From Mortierella sp. BCC40632 (Eukaryota > Mortierellomycota > Mortierellomycetes > Mortierellales > Mortierellaceae), in NCBI GenBank assembly GCA_011634665.1, contig WAEK01000016.1, forward strand, positions 624,501 to 688,500: DNA of 64,000 nt, given 5' to 3'. A program made the position numbers and the translations under genes. Below, piece after piece: positions 22,965 to 35,034 of this stretch (the stretch's first letter is position 1; every line of letters starts with the position of its first letter). The notes beneath the pieces were generated by a model. That model was given only the letters and a program-made list of their open reading frames with translations, was not told where the DNA came from and ran no database searches.

Positions 22965-23815
22965 CAAGTCATCACTCCCTCCCCCCTTTTTAAGGGTAGA
23001 GTATTTCCCATTAGATGGCTCTATAGTAGCTCCATAGTGGCTCCAATAATGCCAAATTAATGCACCTTTTAGAACGCTAGTGGGGCTTTATATTTTTGAG
23101 ATCTGCTAGGATGATCGGTTTCAGACACCAAGGCTATAACTTTTATACATCCAAGCTTGTAAGGAGAGAGAGAGTGAGAGAGAGAGATGGCGTTCTGAAG
23201 GTGGGAGGGGGACCTTTTCCTTCCATGGGTAGTGACGTTCCAAAGCACAAGGTGAGCGATCCTAGATGACTATATTTTTGAGGGATACTTTGCGATGGCG
23301 TACATGAATATATTTATTTTATTCTTTTCGCATTCTCACCTTTTTTTTCTTCTTTCCTTCTAAAAGGGCCCAGCTTACCTTATCGAGCGGACCCACAATA
23401 GCCCAGCTTAAGGTATATGTTCCTCTGGAGAGGCGTAAGCGTTTTTTTTTTTTTTTTTGGGTGCGAGACCCTTTCGTCTGTTCGACGGAGATAAGATTCC
23501 AAATTGTTGGAGCGCCGCTCTTTTAGGAGCCAGAGCGCTCTTACAGCAACCATAAGTTAGAAATAATGAAGAGAGAGACCTTTCAGTTACAATGCTAATG
23601 GATTGTATTAAGTCTTTTTTTTTTTCTTTGGGAGAAGAGGAAGAGAAGAAGGGTATGTAAGATTGGGAAGGGAGGAAAAAAAAAAGGGCGGACAGTGGAG
23701 AACGAAGATAAAAAGAAAAACAGAAAAGGTCTATGAATATATTACAACCTGAACCGGGGAGTGTCTATGTCGTCTTGAGTAAAAAAAAAAAAGACAGCGT
23801 GTGTGTAGGGGGGAT
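22862..23815. other. Convergent 3' intergenic region
   Basis: 954 bp between the ML gene (+) and GDP-mannose dehydratase (-). It contains a 76-base GA repeat at 22885-22960 and T-tracts; no gene seen. Confidence 0.5.
22885..22960. repeat. (AG)38 microsatellite
   Basis: Uninterrupted AG dinucleotides just 3' of the ML-protein stop codon. Confidence 0.95.
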
Positions 23816-25412
23816 TTAGTTGAAGACATCGCCGGCAGCAACGCCCTTGACATCGGCCTTGACCATCTCCTCAACCAAGGCATCAAACTCGACGTGACGC
23901 TTCCAGCCCAACTTCTCGTTGGCCTTGGCAGGGTTGCCGAGCAACAACTCGACCTCTGTGGGACGGTAGTAGGCAGGGTCGACACGGACACGGACAACAC
24001 CCTCCTCATCAATACCGATCTCCTCCTCAGCAGAGCCCTCCCATCGGATCGTCTTGCCAACAACCTTGAAGGACTTTTCAACAAACTCGCGGACAGTGTG
24101 CATCTCACCGGTTGCCAACACAAAGTCATCGGCCTCCTCCTGCTGGAGCATTCTCCACATGCCCTCGACATAGTCCCGGGCGTGACCCCAGTCACGCTTG
24201 GCGTCCAAGTTACCAAGGTAGAGGCACTGCTGCTTGCCCAAATGGATGCTGGCGACGGCGCAGGTGATCTTGCGGGTGACGAAGGTGCGACCACGGCGGG
24301 GGGACTCGTGGTTGAAGAGAATGCCGTTGCAGGCATACATGTTGTAGGCCTCACGGTAGTTGATCGTAATCCAGTAGGCGTACATCTTGGCGACACCATA
24401 GGGCGAGCGGGGGTAGAATGGGGTCGTCTCGCTCTGGGGGATCTCAGCAACCTTTCCGTACAACTCGGAGGTGGAGGCCTATATATAAAAGAGACACAGA
24501 TAGGGCATACGAGGAAACAGGGAGAGAGAAAGAGAGAAAGGGTGTGAGTTGCATGATCGGCTGGGTTAGGGCTGAGAGGGAGAAATGAGATGATGACGAG
24601 ACCCAGGTGCCAGAACAAGGGCGATATAAATCTGGTTTTCGTTATTAATAGCCCACTCTCCCCTGCCCCGTTCACACTCAGTGACTGTACCTGGTAGAAG
24701 CGGATAAGGTGGGCAAGGCCGCAGGTACGGATGGCATCCAAGAGACGGAGAGTGCCGACGGCATCGACATCGGCAGTGTACTCGGACATGTCGAACGAGA
24801 CCTTGACGTGCGACTGAGCACCCAAGTTGTAGATCTCGGTGGGGAGGACCTTGGAGATGATGTGGACCAAGCAGGTCGAGTCGGTCAAATCACCGTGGTG
24901 AAGACGCATCTTGGGGTCTAATAGAAGGGGGGGAAAAGAGGATTGGATAACGGATCCAGTTAGCGAGCCTGTTCCTGAACCAATTCAAAGCACCATTCGC
25001 GATAAGCAACTGCTTGCAAAAGAGAAAGAGAACCCCCTTTTTTTTCTTTTCCTTTACTCCTGCTGTAACTTACTCTCATGGGCGTCCTTGTAGAGATGCT
25101 CGATTCTTCCAGTGTTGAATGAAGAGGAGCGACGGATGATTCCATGGACCTGGTAACCCTTCTCGATCAAAAGCTCGGCAAGGTAAGATCCGTCCTGACC
25201 AGTGATACCTGCAATTGCGAAAGAAGAAGAAAAAGAAAAAAGAGGATCGAAGGGTCAGCGACAACAGAGGCCTGAGAACAATGAAAAACACGGATCGGAC
25301 CAAAGGAAGGAAGAGAAGGACCGTGATGAGTGAACATACCGGTGATAAGGGCGACCTTGCGCTTGCGGTAGTCCTCGGGGGACATGTTAACGACCTCGAT
25401 AGGAGAAGACAT
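23816..25412 (-). CDS. GMD: GDP-mannose 4,6-dehydratase
   Basis: Four minus-strand exons: 25412-25340, 25208-25074, 24917-24691 and 24478-23816; 365 aa, as for known GMD (about 370). The nucleotide-binding motif [16 protein letters not shown] (GxxGxxG) is assembled over the first junction. Other family blocks are [45 protein letters not shown] with catalytic Ser/Glu, and YxxxK in [12 protein letters not shown]. The enzyme turns GDP-mannose into GDP-4-keto-6-deoxymannose, the first step to GDP-fucose. Fucose-containing polysaccharides are a known trait of zygomycete fungi, consistent with the presence of this gene. The epimerase/reductase partner (GMER) is not in this window. Confidence 0.97.
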
Positions 25413-26294
25413 GGTTGGATTGAGATGAAGGAAAAGAGATGAGTGAGAGGAAAGGGCGGGAGAAATGAGATGAAGAAGATGATGATGATGATGATGATGA
25501 GATGAGATGATGAAGAGGCGATGGGTGCGGGGCTTTTATACCGCGGATGAATGAGAGTGTGAGAAGAACAGAGAAAGTGAGAGAATGGGTCATCAAGATC
25601 CAGGCCAGACGAGCAGGCGAGACCCGCGGCCTGGCAGGGCTGCTCTCGTCCCTCTCGTTCTCCCCGCCAGCTGTGGCTCTCAGCCCGCAATTAGCCCCTG
25701 GCCCGCCAACCAATCCAGCGGAGAGAAGCGAGCCACTCCTCTCCAACCCTCCCAGCCGCACTTTCTCCCCAAATGGAATCGCACGAGAGAGAACGGCCAA
25801 CGGACGCTCCGTACTCTAATCTTGCAGAAATGCTTTGGCCTGCATCTAGCAAAGAGAAAGGGACATGGTGCTGGGTCTATCCGATAGTTAAATATACATT
25901 TAAAGTGCATTCAAAAAAGACTCCACGGCGACAGTAGGGTAAAACACCACGCAGTCGTACTCTGCTCTGCTTGCTCGTCTACGCTTGCATCCACAGGTCG
26001 GTCGAAATGGCCATGGGACCTTTCTGCTGTGGACATTAACATGCTAAACGACTGGAGCACGCTTGAGATCCCAGTCTTTTTCTTTCACAATTTATTCCTG
26101 TGGGCCTTAGTCAACTTAGGGCTGTGCGTTGTGCAACAGATGCTGTAGCACTGGATCAAGGACTCTAAGTAGGCTATTAACGCGTGGCAGACATCCCTTT
26201 ATTATTATGTTTTTTCTCAATGCTGTCTGGCTTGACCTTGGAGAGTCCTTGCCTTTGTCAAACCAACCGTGTCCACTTTTGTTCTACCTCTTTT

Positions 26295-26334
<40 letters not shown>

Positions 26335-26955
26335 GTCAGTCCAACAGCACAAAGCGATACTCCCCCCCTCCTTTCCAATTACACTGTCTCTTCACTCTTT
26401 TCTCTCTCCCACTTCTAGGGCTGCAAATTGCATGCCATCGCTATTATTAAACCTAAAGTATAGGAAGAGGTGAGAGCACCCGGCAGTTTTTTATCTTATT
26501 TTTTTTTTTGGCTCCCTCAATCCTAAACGAAGAGGTTGCGCTTATCTTTTCTCTGTCTCTTTTTTTTTCTCTCTCTCTCCCACATAACACACAACAACGA
26601 CACACGCATCCGAACACTCGAATGGGAAAGAGAGATATAAGAGAGCCGACCAACGACTGGTCCCTTTTTTTTTTTTTTTTTGTCCTTGCCTTTCTTCCCT
26701 GCGAGTCCCTCCAAAACAAACTTGGACTGAGTGGATTCTCAGACTCCACTCTCTATTACGAAAGACAGTGCCAAAAGCGACACCTTTTGACACACTTTCT
26801 ATAACACCAGGAGTACCTGCCTGTGAAAAATGAAAGCACTACAAGGCAGAAAAGCATGCAGTGGTTAAACAACCTTTTGATCAGACGCATGTAGTGACAA
26901 AAGGATGTCGAAGGCCTCTGAACAGGCAAGTGAGGGAAAAAAAGAATAGGGAGGG

Positions 26956-26996
<41 letters not shown>

Positions 26997-27117
26997 ACGA
27001 CATCAAGAGGAATGCTCCTCTTTTTTCTGAGATCGTACGTGATTCCATTTGTACGGAGGAAATCCAAAAAGGGTTCCCAGACCATTGTCAACAAGGAACC
27101 CAGATTGAGAAGATACC

Positions 27118-27150
<33 letters not shown>

Positions 27151-27393
27151 TAAGTGAAGAGGACAACCGGTTTGCTTATTTACAAACATACACACACATA
27201 CAGCATACTTCTCGCATGTTCAGACTGTGCGGCTTTTTTTTTTTTAATGTGTATTCTTACAAGTCAGCTGCCATTCGAGAGGTGGAGGGAGGTGGCCCCT
27301 CTTTGCTTGATTAGTAACACACATTCTTCAATACGGCCGACGAGCTTTTTCTTTTCTTTTTCGCCTGTTAAGATGAGAGGATCCAGCATTGAC

Positions 27394-27429
<36 letters not shown>

Positions 27430-27785
27430 CCTCAAAGATCCAATTGAGCGTCAGACATTTTGGATCCAGTAGTTGATCGTCAAGGCTGACACCATGTCCA
27501 CCCTCGCTTTCTCTTTGAAGGATTAGTAAGTATCCACCCAGACAAATTGGCCAACGAGAGAAAAGAGAGAGAAATATGTGTGCGTGTGGCGGCTTACTAC
27601 ATAGGTCAAAGGGGGGAAGGGGCCAGAGGCTGGGACATTACAAGCCCCCCTATCGAACCCTACGGAGAAAAGCCAGTCCTCTAGGATTGTGTAGGTCTGA
27701 GACTCTTCTTTGTCTTTGTCTTTGTCTTTCTGCTCCTCCTGTTAAAGACTTTGCATGTTGATCTCGGTCATGAAAGCAACTAGAA

Positions 27786-27816
<31 letters not shown>

Positions 27817-28736
27817 AGGACACGGTTGTATACTAAGGGAGGAGAGGGGTCCACTAGAAAGGATGGGCAACAGTTTATACTGCCCAAAAAAAAAAAAAAA
27901 AAAAAAGATAGGATAGGATAGGATAGTTTACATCAGGTAAGCATGTCTACTTTTTCCTGTCTCTTCTTTAGATGTCAGAGGGGTCCGAATATGGTGGAAT
28001 GTTTTTTATTTTATTTTTTGAGAGAGGAATGTGGCTCGAACGAGAAATCGGATAGATGGTAGGAATATCTTGTTTGTCTGGTTCCGGGAATGTTACACGC
28101 GGTGGAAATGGGGCATCGTGAAAAAAAGGGACCATATCTCCCTTTGATCCAATGCCTATATCTTGGACGAGTATCTGGGCATAAAAAATCAAAATGACGA
28201 ACTCGACAGAACCGCGATTAAGCCCTTCCTTTCTTCCTTTCTTCCTTTTGTCAACATGGTATTAGCCATCCTTGATGCCAAAGTATCAACATCAGAAAGA
28301 GTTTCGATAAGGATTTTTTTTTTTTTTTTATAAAAAAAAATATACTCTATATTGGGACTTCATTGACACACTCTTTCAGAGCTATTCATATCACTCAGCT
28401 TGGGAATGGGGAGAAGCATAAGATTAAAGACTAGGAAAAAAAGAATAGTGTTGGAACGAATCATCAATAAAGTCCAAAGGGAGATACGCTGCGATTGACA
28501 GCGCGAGGCTGAATCCAAATTATGGTACAGTTTGGGAGAGGAGAGGAGAGGAGAGGAAAAGAAAAGAAAAAAAAAGAGAGAGAATTGGCGAACGAACTAT
28601 AGTACAAAATAGGCCAAGTAAGCCTTGGAAAAAAAAAAAAGAAAAAAAAGAAAAAGAGAAGCGTAATACAAATACAGTACGGGGATCATCATGGAACTAG
28701 AGCTGGGACAGAGACCCAAAGAGGGGAGGAGGGCCT
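25413..28736. other. Long intergenic region with unresolved protein-like fragments
   Basis: 3.3 kb. It holds the GMD promoter, T-tracts (26300-26331), an A31 tract (27398-27428), GA repeats (26963-26994, 27121-27142) and a GGATA repeat (27909-27926). Minus-strand fragments at 27451-27510 (reading ...SALTINYWIQNV-stop) and 27630-27740, and plus-strand fragments from 27494 (MSTLAFSLKD then a GTAAGTAT donor) look coding, but I could not join any into a full gene. The 28440-28736 part is probably 3' UTR of the WOPR gene. Confidence 0.4.
25533..25540 (-). promoter_or_regulatory. TATA box of the GDP-mannose dehydratase gene
   Basis: TATAAAAG on the minus strand, about 120 bp upstream of the ATG at 25412, in otherwise GC/GA-rich DNA. 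Position and consensus fit a TATA element. Confidence 0.6.
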
Positions 28737-30311
28737 TCAAAGTCGCAACATTGATGACAATGCACGCAGTTGACGATCGTCCTCAACCCATCGGGCCCGG
28801 CTGCTGGCCTCTCGTGAAACATCCCTTGGTTCAGGCTTGGGTAGGAGCATGGTGTCCGCAGCAAGGTTTGCAAGGACCGAAAGAGAGTCCTGCTCGTTGG
28901 GTGCTGAGGACGGAGAAGACAAAGTGGTAATGGGCGAGAGGTAGGTATCAACTCCCGTATCGACAACGGTCTTATGATCAAAGCTGCGCGCAAGCAGGGG
29001 CAATTCGCGAGCGGATGGCATTGAGGAATGATGAGGAACTGGCATCATCTCTTCGATAGAGAGACCCTCGCCCAGGGATTCGGGTGTGACAGCATCAACC
29101 AGAGGTGGCTCGTCATCCGAGGCCCAGGAAGTAGTAGGGGAGTAGGCATTGGAGGGTGGGGTGAACGAAGAGGTCGTGGCCGAGGAAGGACTAGGGACCC
29201 TGTAATGTCTATCCAAAGGTGCTGTGTAGGGCGAAGAGGTCGCTGATGCTGAGCCGTAACTGTTGTAGTGAGGAGCGGCAAAGGGACCCATGTTATGACT
29301 ATTCGATCTTGATCTGGAAGGGCCATGTCTGAAATCAGCCTGAATAGGGGAGTATCTATGATGGTGGTGGTAATGACTCAACGAGGCCGAGCCCGAATTA
29401 GAGCGACGATGAGAGACCACGGGGGCACTATCGTTGTTGTTCAGGAACGAGCGATGGTGAGGTCGTTGTCTCAAGCGACCCGTGGGCGAAGAACCACCCG
29501 TGTTGCCTGCATGGTGGGACTCGGATGAGGTCGAGGTCTCGGGATAGATACCCTTGGGGATGATGATGCCTTCGAACTGGAGATCCTTGGATGGAGTCTC
29601 GTACAAGCGTCCGGAGCTGACATCTTCTGCCGTGTAATAAGAGATGAGATGCAACTTCTTGTTATCTGAGGTTGTGATGCTGAACGACTGCTTGAGGAGA
29701 CCATCGGCACGGTAGACACTCTTGCCACTTGGGCCCGTCTGACTGTCATCAACCTCTCGATAGGTCAAGAATGAGCCAGTGACCCTGCTGGGCGACCAAC
29801 TCTTGCCATCCGTCCATCGACGCATCCCGGCCTCACGCTCGTCAAAGCAGTAGACGGAACCCGATCTCACGGCCTGGCGCTCAATATCAGAGAGACGGCG
29901 GTGGACCCTGGAGATGATGCCAAGATGACAGGCTGCAGCAAGGCAAAGAGGGAAAAAGATTCAGAGACAAGCGGTTAGGACCCAATTGAGTCTATAGGTG
30001 TTTTCTTTTGCCTTCCCTGAGGCCATGCTTTGTCAATCGGACTGCGCGATCGTGGGAGGAAGAGGAGTGGGGAGGCACGATTATCGCCCATCCTGACCAA
30101 GATGCATGATCGGCCACCCCTTCCTCTTTCCCCCTTTGAACTCTCTTTTTTCTTTTTCTTTTTTGTCCACATCCCAAAGAACTTTTCTTCTATTCTAGTG
30201 CCGACTGAAATCTAGGTGCGCGAACTTGCCTTCAAAGATGAGAAGTGCGTCGTGAGGGGTCTTGATGAGACCAAAATAGGTCTCCATATTGTGGTCCATG
30301 TCGCGATCCAT
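28737..30311 (-). CDS. WOPR-domain (Gti1/Pac2) transcription factor
   Basis: Two minus-strand exons, 30311-30230 and 29932-28737, give 425 aa. The intron has a GC donor (GAAG|GCAAGT) and AG acceptor; only this splice joins LLIFE to ACHLGIISRVHRRLSDIERQ and rebuilds the WOPRa box (RSGSVYCFDEREAGMRRWTDG, then SWSPSRVTGSFLTYRE). WOPRb follows (LLKQSFSITT, LHLISYYTAEDV, PSKDLQFEGIIIPKGIYPE). The C-terminal 250 residues are Ser/His/Pro-rich and disordered. The family includes WOR1, RYP1 and SGE1, master regulators of morphological switching and of secreted-protein genes in fungi, and Pac2/Gti1 of fission yeast. Which of the two WOPR subgroups this belongs to is not clear from the window. Confidence 0.93.
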
Positions 30312-31613
30312 TATGGAATCGAAGGACTAGTTGTTGTGGTGTTATTTTTTTTTATGTCGGGGAGGAGAAGACAGTGCTAACACTGCAATATTGGGCTGAA
30401 GCCTTAGGCTGGATTAGGGGGAAAGGGGACGGGGATATAGAGAGAGAGAGCTAGGGCTGAGTGGTAGGTATTAACCGGAAGTGTGTGAGTGAGAGAGGCT
30501 CTTTGGATTAAGCTGTTGAAGCTGATTCGCAATGCTGAGGTTGAGGCGAGTAATACTGGGCTGGAGAAGGGACGAGGGAGTAGTGGAGGAGGTGGTGGAA
30601 AGAAAGAAGATGCGTTTGAGTGTGTGTGTGTCTGTGTGTGTCTGTGTGTGAGTGTGAGTGTGAGTGTGAGTGTGAGTGTGGGTGTATTATGTGTGTATTG
30701 TGTGTATGAGTGAAGGAAGGTGAGAAAGAGAGAAGGTCAAAGCAGGGATAGTAGTGAAAGAGAAAATGGTTCAGATCCAGAGAGGAAAGAGAGAGGAGAG
30801 AAGGAGAAGAAGAGAGAAAAAGCTTCAAGAGTTGGGTGGGGTGGAGGGGAAGGGCAGCGGGGTGGGTAGTGCTTTGGTTTATATAGGAGGACGGGGGTCA
30901 GGTTTCGGCTATTGAGTTCAATTCAAAAGGGTAAACAGAATTAAGGTGTCGTCTTGCTTCGTCATCTCTGTTGGTCCATCCCAATCCAAACCCGTCGTCT
31001 GCATCCTCTCTTTTCTCTCCCTATTCATCCAGCCAGAAAGGAAAGAAAAGAAAGGCCAGGCCAGCCAACGAGCCTACCGACAATTAGAAATCATATCATT
31101 CATCGGGGTGGAAGAGAGGGCAAGCCACCGTGGATAAAATGTCTGCCGGGGCACAGATTAGGCTTCTCTCAGCCATCCTCGCACCCGTCCTTTCCCCTTG
31201 CGGGGCCTCTTCCTGTTCTTCTCTTCCTCCACCAGCCTCCCGGAGCTCAATTACGCAGACGCGTGCCGCCACTGGCCACGGATGAAGGAGGACGGGCGGG
31301 TTTCAGTTCAAGAGTCTCTCATTCTTTCTTATTACTCTTTCTTTTTTTTCTCTCTCATCTTTTGGCTACTCATTTCTCTGGCTATCTTGTTTGGCCGTCC
31401 TGGCGACCATCAAACATTGTCAACACATGAAGACACATCCGATACATGCCAAGCTGGAGACGCTCTTTAGCCTGTCACCCTTATCGTAACTCCAGCCTTT
31501 CCGGGATGTGCCCGGGGAGTGCTATCGCCTTTGGGGCCAAAACCAAAGACGGTCCAGGCGGCTCCAGCTAGGCATCTTTTCCCAAGGTTAAAGAGAATTG
31601 CAGGGCCCAAGGG
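30312..31613. other. Upstream region of the WOPR gene
   Basis: Contains purine-rich leader-like DNA (30480-30860), TG-type repeats, and mixed-sequence DNA from 30900. No gene I can support. Confidence 0.4.
30878..30885 (-). promoter_or_regulatory. Possible TATA box of the WOPR gene
   Basis: TATATAAA on the minus strand, about 570 bp upstream of the WOPR start. If used, the leader would be long, as is usual for WOPR-family genes. The leader would include a TG/GAGTGT repeat at 30618-30690. Confidence 0.35.
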
Positions 31614-32288
31614 TTAAAGCCGCAGAGAATAAGAATGGATGAATGGGCGAGCACAGGAATGGGAAAGGGGTGGGAGAGCAAACACATCTACAAAGTGCCG
31701 CATGGCGTTGGGTTCGGACGGCACAACTCGATGGATTTTATCCAGCAGCACAGTGTGGACCTGTTTGGGTAGCGTGCCCTCCCTGGCAATATATTCTTCC
31801 TGCCAGCGAACAGGCAAACAGGCAGACATGAGGATGTTTGGGTTCGAAAGGATCGCGGCCTGTGCCGGTCCGTTGACCTTAAATTTGAATAGAGCCGAAC
31901 TCTCACTCACATACACACACACACACACACACACAACACACAGCACGCATCAGGCGAAAGAGAGGGGAAGAGAGGGAGGAGGGAGAGAGGGAGAGAACAG
32001 ACTCCGGCAGAGCATGAACAAACAGGCGTCAGACGGACAGGCACCGAGAAAGACAAAGTCCCACGCTCTTGCTCTCCTCGGCGATACTCTCACCCTCTTT
32101 CCACGGCTGCTCACCGGCCAACCTGATCTCGGGCCCATGTTCTTGCGAGCAGGGCGGCTGTTGTCGTCTGGTTCCGGTCGTTCGTTAATTTGACCAGTCG
32201 TTAGGATGAGGCACGCTGTTCTCCGGACCCTTTTCAGGCCAATCTCCTGAAGCACTCGTATCGGCTTCTCGACACGACCCGTGGCCAT
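31614..32288 (-). CDS. Doubtful two-exon hypothetical gene
   Basis: Minus-strand exons 32288-32115 and 31877-31614 can be joined by a GTGAGC donor and a TTTAAG acceptor in phase 0, giving 145 aa. The first exon starts MATGRVEKPIRVLQEIGLKR and is basic. The second has coding-like codon use (mostly C/G-ending) and an amphipathic stretch LPKQVHTVLLDKIHRVVP. No known domain is recognised. The intron contains a (TG)n repeat at about 31914-31935. The opposite strand is also open over part of the region, so this may be chance or a decayed gene. Confidence 0.25.
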
Positions 32289-32657
32289 TCCTTAGACCAC
32301 TATCATCATTTCGACCCCCTGACAGATGCCGCAACAATGTTCCTCCAGTGTTTGCTTGCGACTTTCTCCCGTCCTCCTGCATCTGGGCGACCAAAACTGG
32401 TCGTCATTAGTAATGGAACAGCAAAAGAAAAAGAGGAAGTCGAGAGAATAAGAGAGGGGAGAAAAGCCTCAGGAAGAGTTTATAGCGAGACCTCGTAGAA
32501 TATCCAAGTCATTACGTCGGCGAGACTATTGGACTGGATCAAAGATAACAAAAAAAGAGGGCTTCAACATCTCACAGCCTCGTTTTTTCTCATACCCTTA
32601 CTGTCGGTTGGAGTGTTCTTCTCCCTTACTCGTTTTTAATTCACGTTCTTGCCTCTC

Positions 32658-32694
<37 letters not shown>

Positions 32695-33305
32695 GGTAGA
32701 AACAGCTTTTTGATTCACTTCATGCCCGTTTGCGAGTCCGCACTCAATTCAGATGCGTTATTTTTTGAATATAGGTGACATCTTTTTCCGAGATGCGATG
32801 CCGCCTATTCGCCTCCGCCATGCAATCTCCTTTTTGTCCGCTCTATTCTCCTTCTATCAATACCTGGCTGACCAAGAGAGAGAAAGAAAAGTAAAGAGAG
32901 GCCTCATTGAGGCCGCTCTTGACTATCTGCGAGCCACGGACTAGGGACCTTTCTAAAGTTTCCAACCTCTTGGATCAATCCCTTCGCCAGTCACCCTCAG
33001 ACCTCTCCCCACATCTTGCTATGCCCTGTCTGTTTTTCTTTTTTATCTATTCTTTTTTTTTTTTTTCTTCTTCACGGGTCAGACTGATCTTCGAGACAGT
33101 TACTATGGCTCAGCAATCTTTTCTGGAATAAGCAGCTACCACAGCCAACAACCCCACTCTAGGCTATCTAATGGGACCCTCTGGTTGCTCTAGCGCCAGA
33201 TGCTCCATTCTAGTTGACCCTCGTTCTCCAACTGCGCTTCTCTACGATAGCCCTAACCCATCGGCTCTCTCCTGTCGAGAGTCATTGAGTCTATGGGATG
33301 GGCTT

Positions 33306-33342
<37 letters not shown>

Positions 33343-35001
33343 AAAGGGAGAGAGAAAGATTGTCGAGAGTCAATATATGACGCTGGGCGATCAGTCAATA
33401 TAATGACGCTGGGCGATCAGTCAATATAATGACGCTGGGCGATCAGTCAGTACTTCATGTAGTACTCGGACGACAAACAGGAGCAACAAGTGGTGTGCTC
33501 GCTACTGATCACCATTGGAGAGCAGGGAACAAACAGGGACAAAGCAAGGGAGAAAAGAGGAGAGTCAGCATTGCTAAAGCGCAGTTGTTGTCCGCCCATC
33601 CAAAGAGGATGGTGAACTATTGGCTTGCTCCAGGGACAAGGGCCGTCAATAATGAGCTATTGAATGCCCGAGGGTTTTCAGGGCCGACTCATCTGCCGGC
33701 CAAAAGAGAATAGATGCAAAGAGAAGGAAAAAAAAAAATATGACGCGGCTAATATACGTACTACAGGAACGACCCTGGACAAAGCCAGATCGGATCGGCA
33801 CAACAAAAAATAATCAAAAGCCAGGTACACGTTCCTATTGAAGCCCAGGCACCCGCTGGGTCTACCTTTTCCTTTCCCTATCACTAGCCTCACCACCTCT
33901 AGATGCCACACCGCTATCGCTACTGTTACTGGCGCCCAAACAACTCTTTTTTTAACTCGGGTGGATGAACAGGTAGATCCCCCTAACAGTGCAAGGGAGG
34001 GAATTAAAAAAGCTCAAAACCCTCATCTGGCAAATAAAAAAAAGAGAGGCATACTGAAAGGCCCCCAAATGGTCCATGGTTTAGGTCTGCGCACGCAATT
34101 TCTTCTGTCTCTCTCTCCCCCGCAGCGGAGGTCCTAGATACTTGTTGTAAGTCCAGGATCCTGTTTCTTGTTTCTTTCTTTGAGTAATCCAAAAAGCCCC
34201 CCCTTTCCTCCTCTCCCTTTCCCCGGGGTCCTCATGCTCCTTTGCACAGCTGTAATTATAGAATGAGTTTCGCCTTTATTCTCAACAAGTTTTTTTTTTT
34301 TTTTTTTTTTTTTTTTTACGACAGCCCGAATTTCCAAAGCAGTCCTTCGTATCGTGGTTTTCTTCGTATCAATCCCTTAAACAGTAGAATGAGGATGCAT
34401 CACAACAGGAGCCTTCTCCGGGGTTCCCAAGGAGATGAATAGGAAGGAGGAGAAAAAAAAAAAGGGTCTCTGGGTCAAGGTCCGGCGATTTTTTTGTTTT
34501 TTTTTTTTTTTTTTTTTTATTGTTTGGTAGTTCTAAACCCCACTCACAGGCATCGCTCGCGTGCTCGTGCTCGTTCTCCTGCTCCCAGTTCTCTGTGTCT
34601 AGACCTGCATCTCCGGGGGCATCCACACTCAAGACAATGTTTTTCTTGAAATGACTGCGGGAAACCCGTTTTTTTTTTTTTTTTCTCACTCTCACAGACA
34701 CTCATTATCTTGTTGTGGATGTGCGTTCGATTTGTTGTCTGTGTCTCTTTGACCCCGCTGTTCTCTGAGAGGTCGAGGTGACACGGACGTCGATTGAATG
34801 GGATAGAGTTGTGACTTAGTGTCGGACCTGAATTTCCTCGAAATACTCTTCGAATCTTGTTATTTGCCCCTTCGAAATGTTGAAATGCGACGACGAAGAA
34901 GAGGGATTTTGGTCAACAGTGGAGAGGGGATCTAGCTGCCAGTAGTACCTAAAAATCAACAAAAGCTAGAGAGAGAGGGATAGGGAGGGAGGGAGGGAGG
35001 A

Positions 35002-35034
<33 letters not shown>

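Noticed and set aside
23801..24547. 248-codon plus-strand ORF
   Set aside because: It is the antisense shadow of the last GDP-mannose dehydratase exon.
26756..27166. 136-codon minus-strand ORF
   Set aside because: It is held open by CT repeats (Ser-Leu runs) and has no splice partner or recognisable domain.
31639..32193. 184-codon plus-strand ORF
   Set aside because: It overlaps the opposite-strand candidate and includes TH-repeat residues from an AC microsatellite; weaker than the minus-strand reading.
32753..32944. 63-codon ORF that could encode a small protein
   Set aside because: Possible, but no family, and T-rich surroundings make chance ORFs common.
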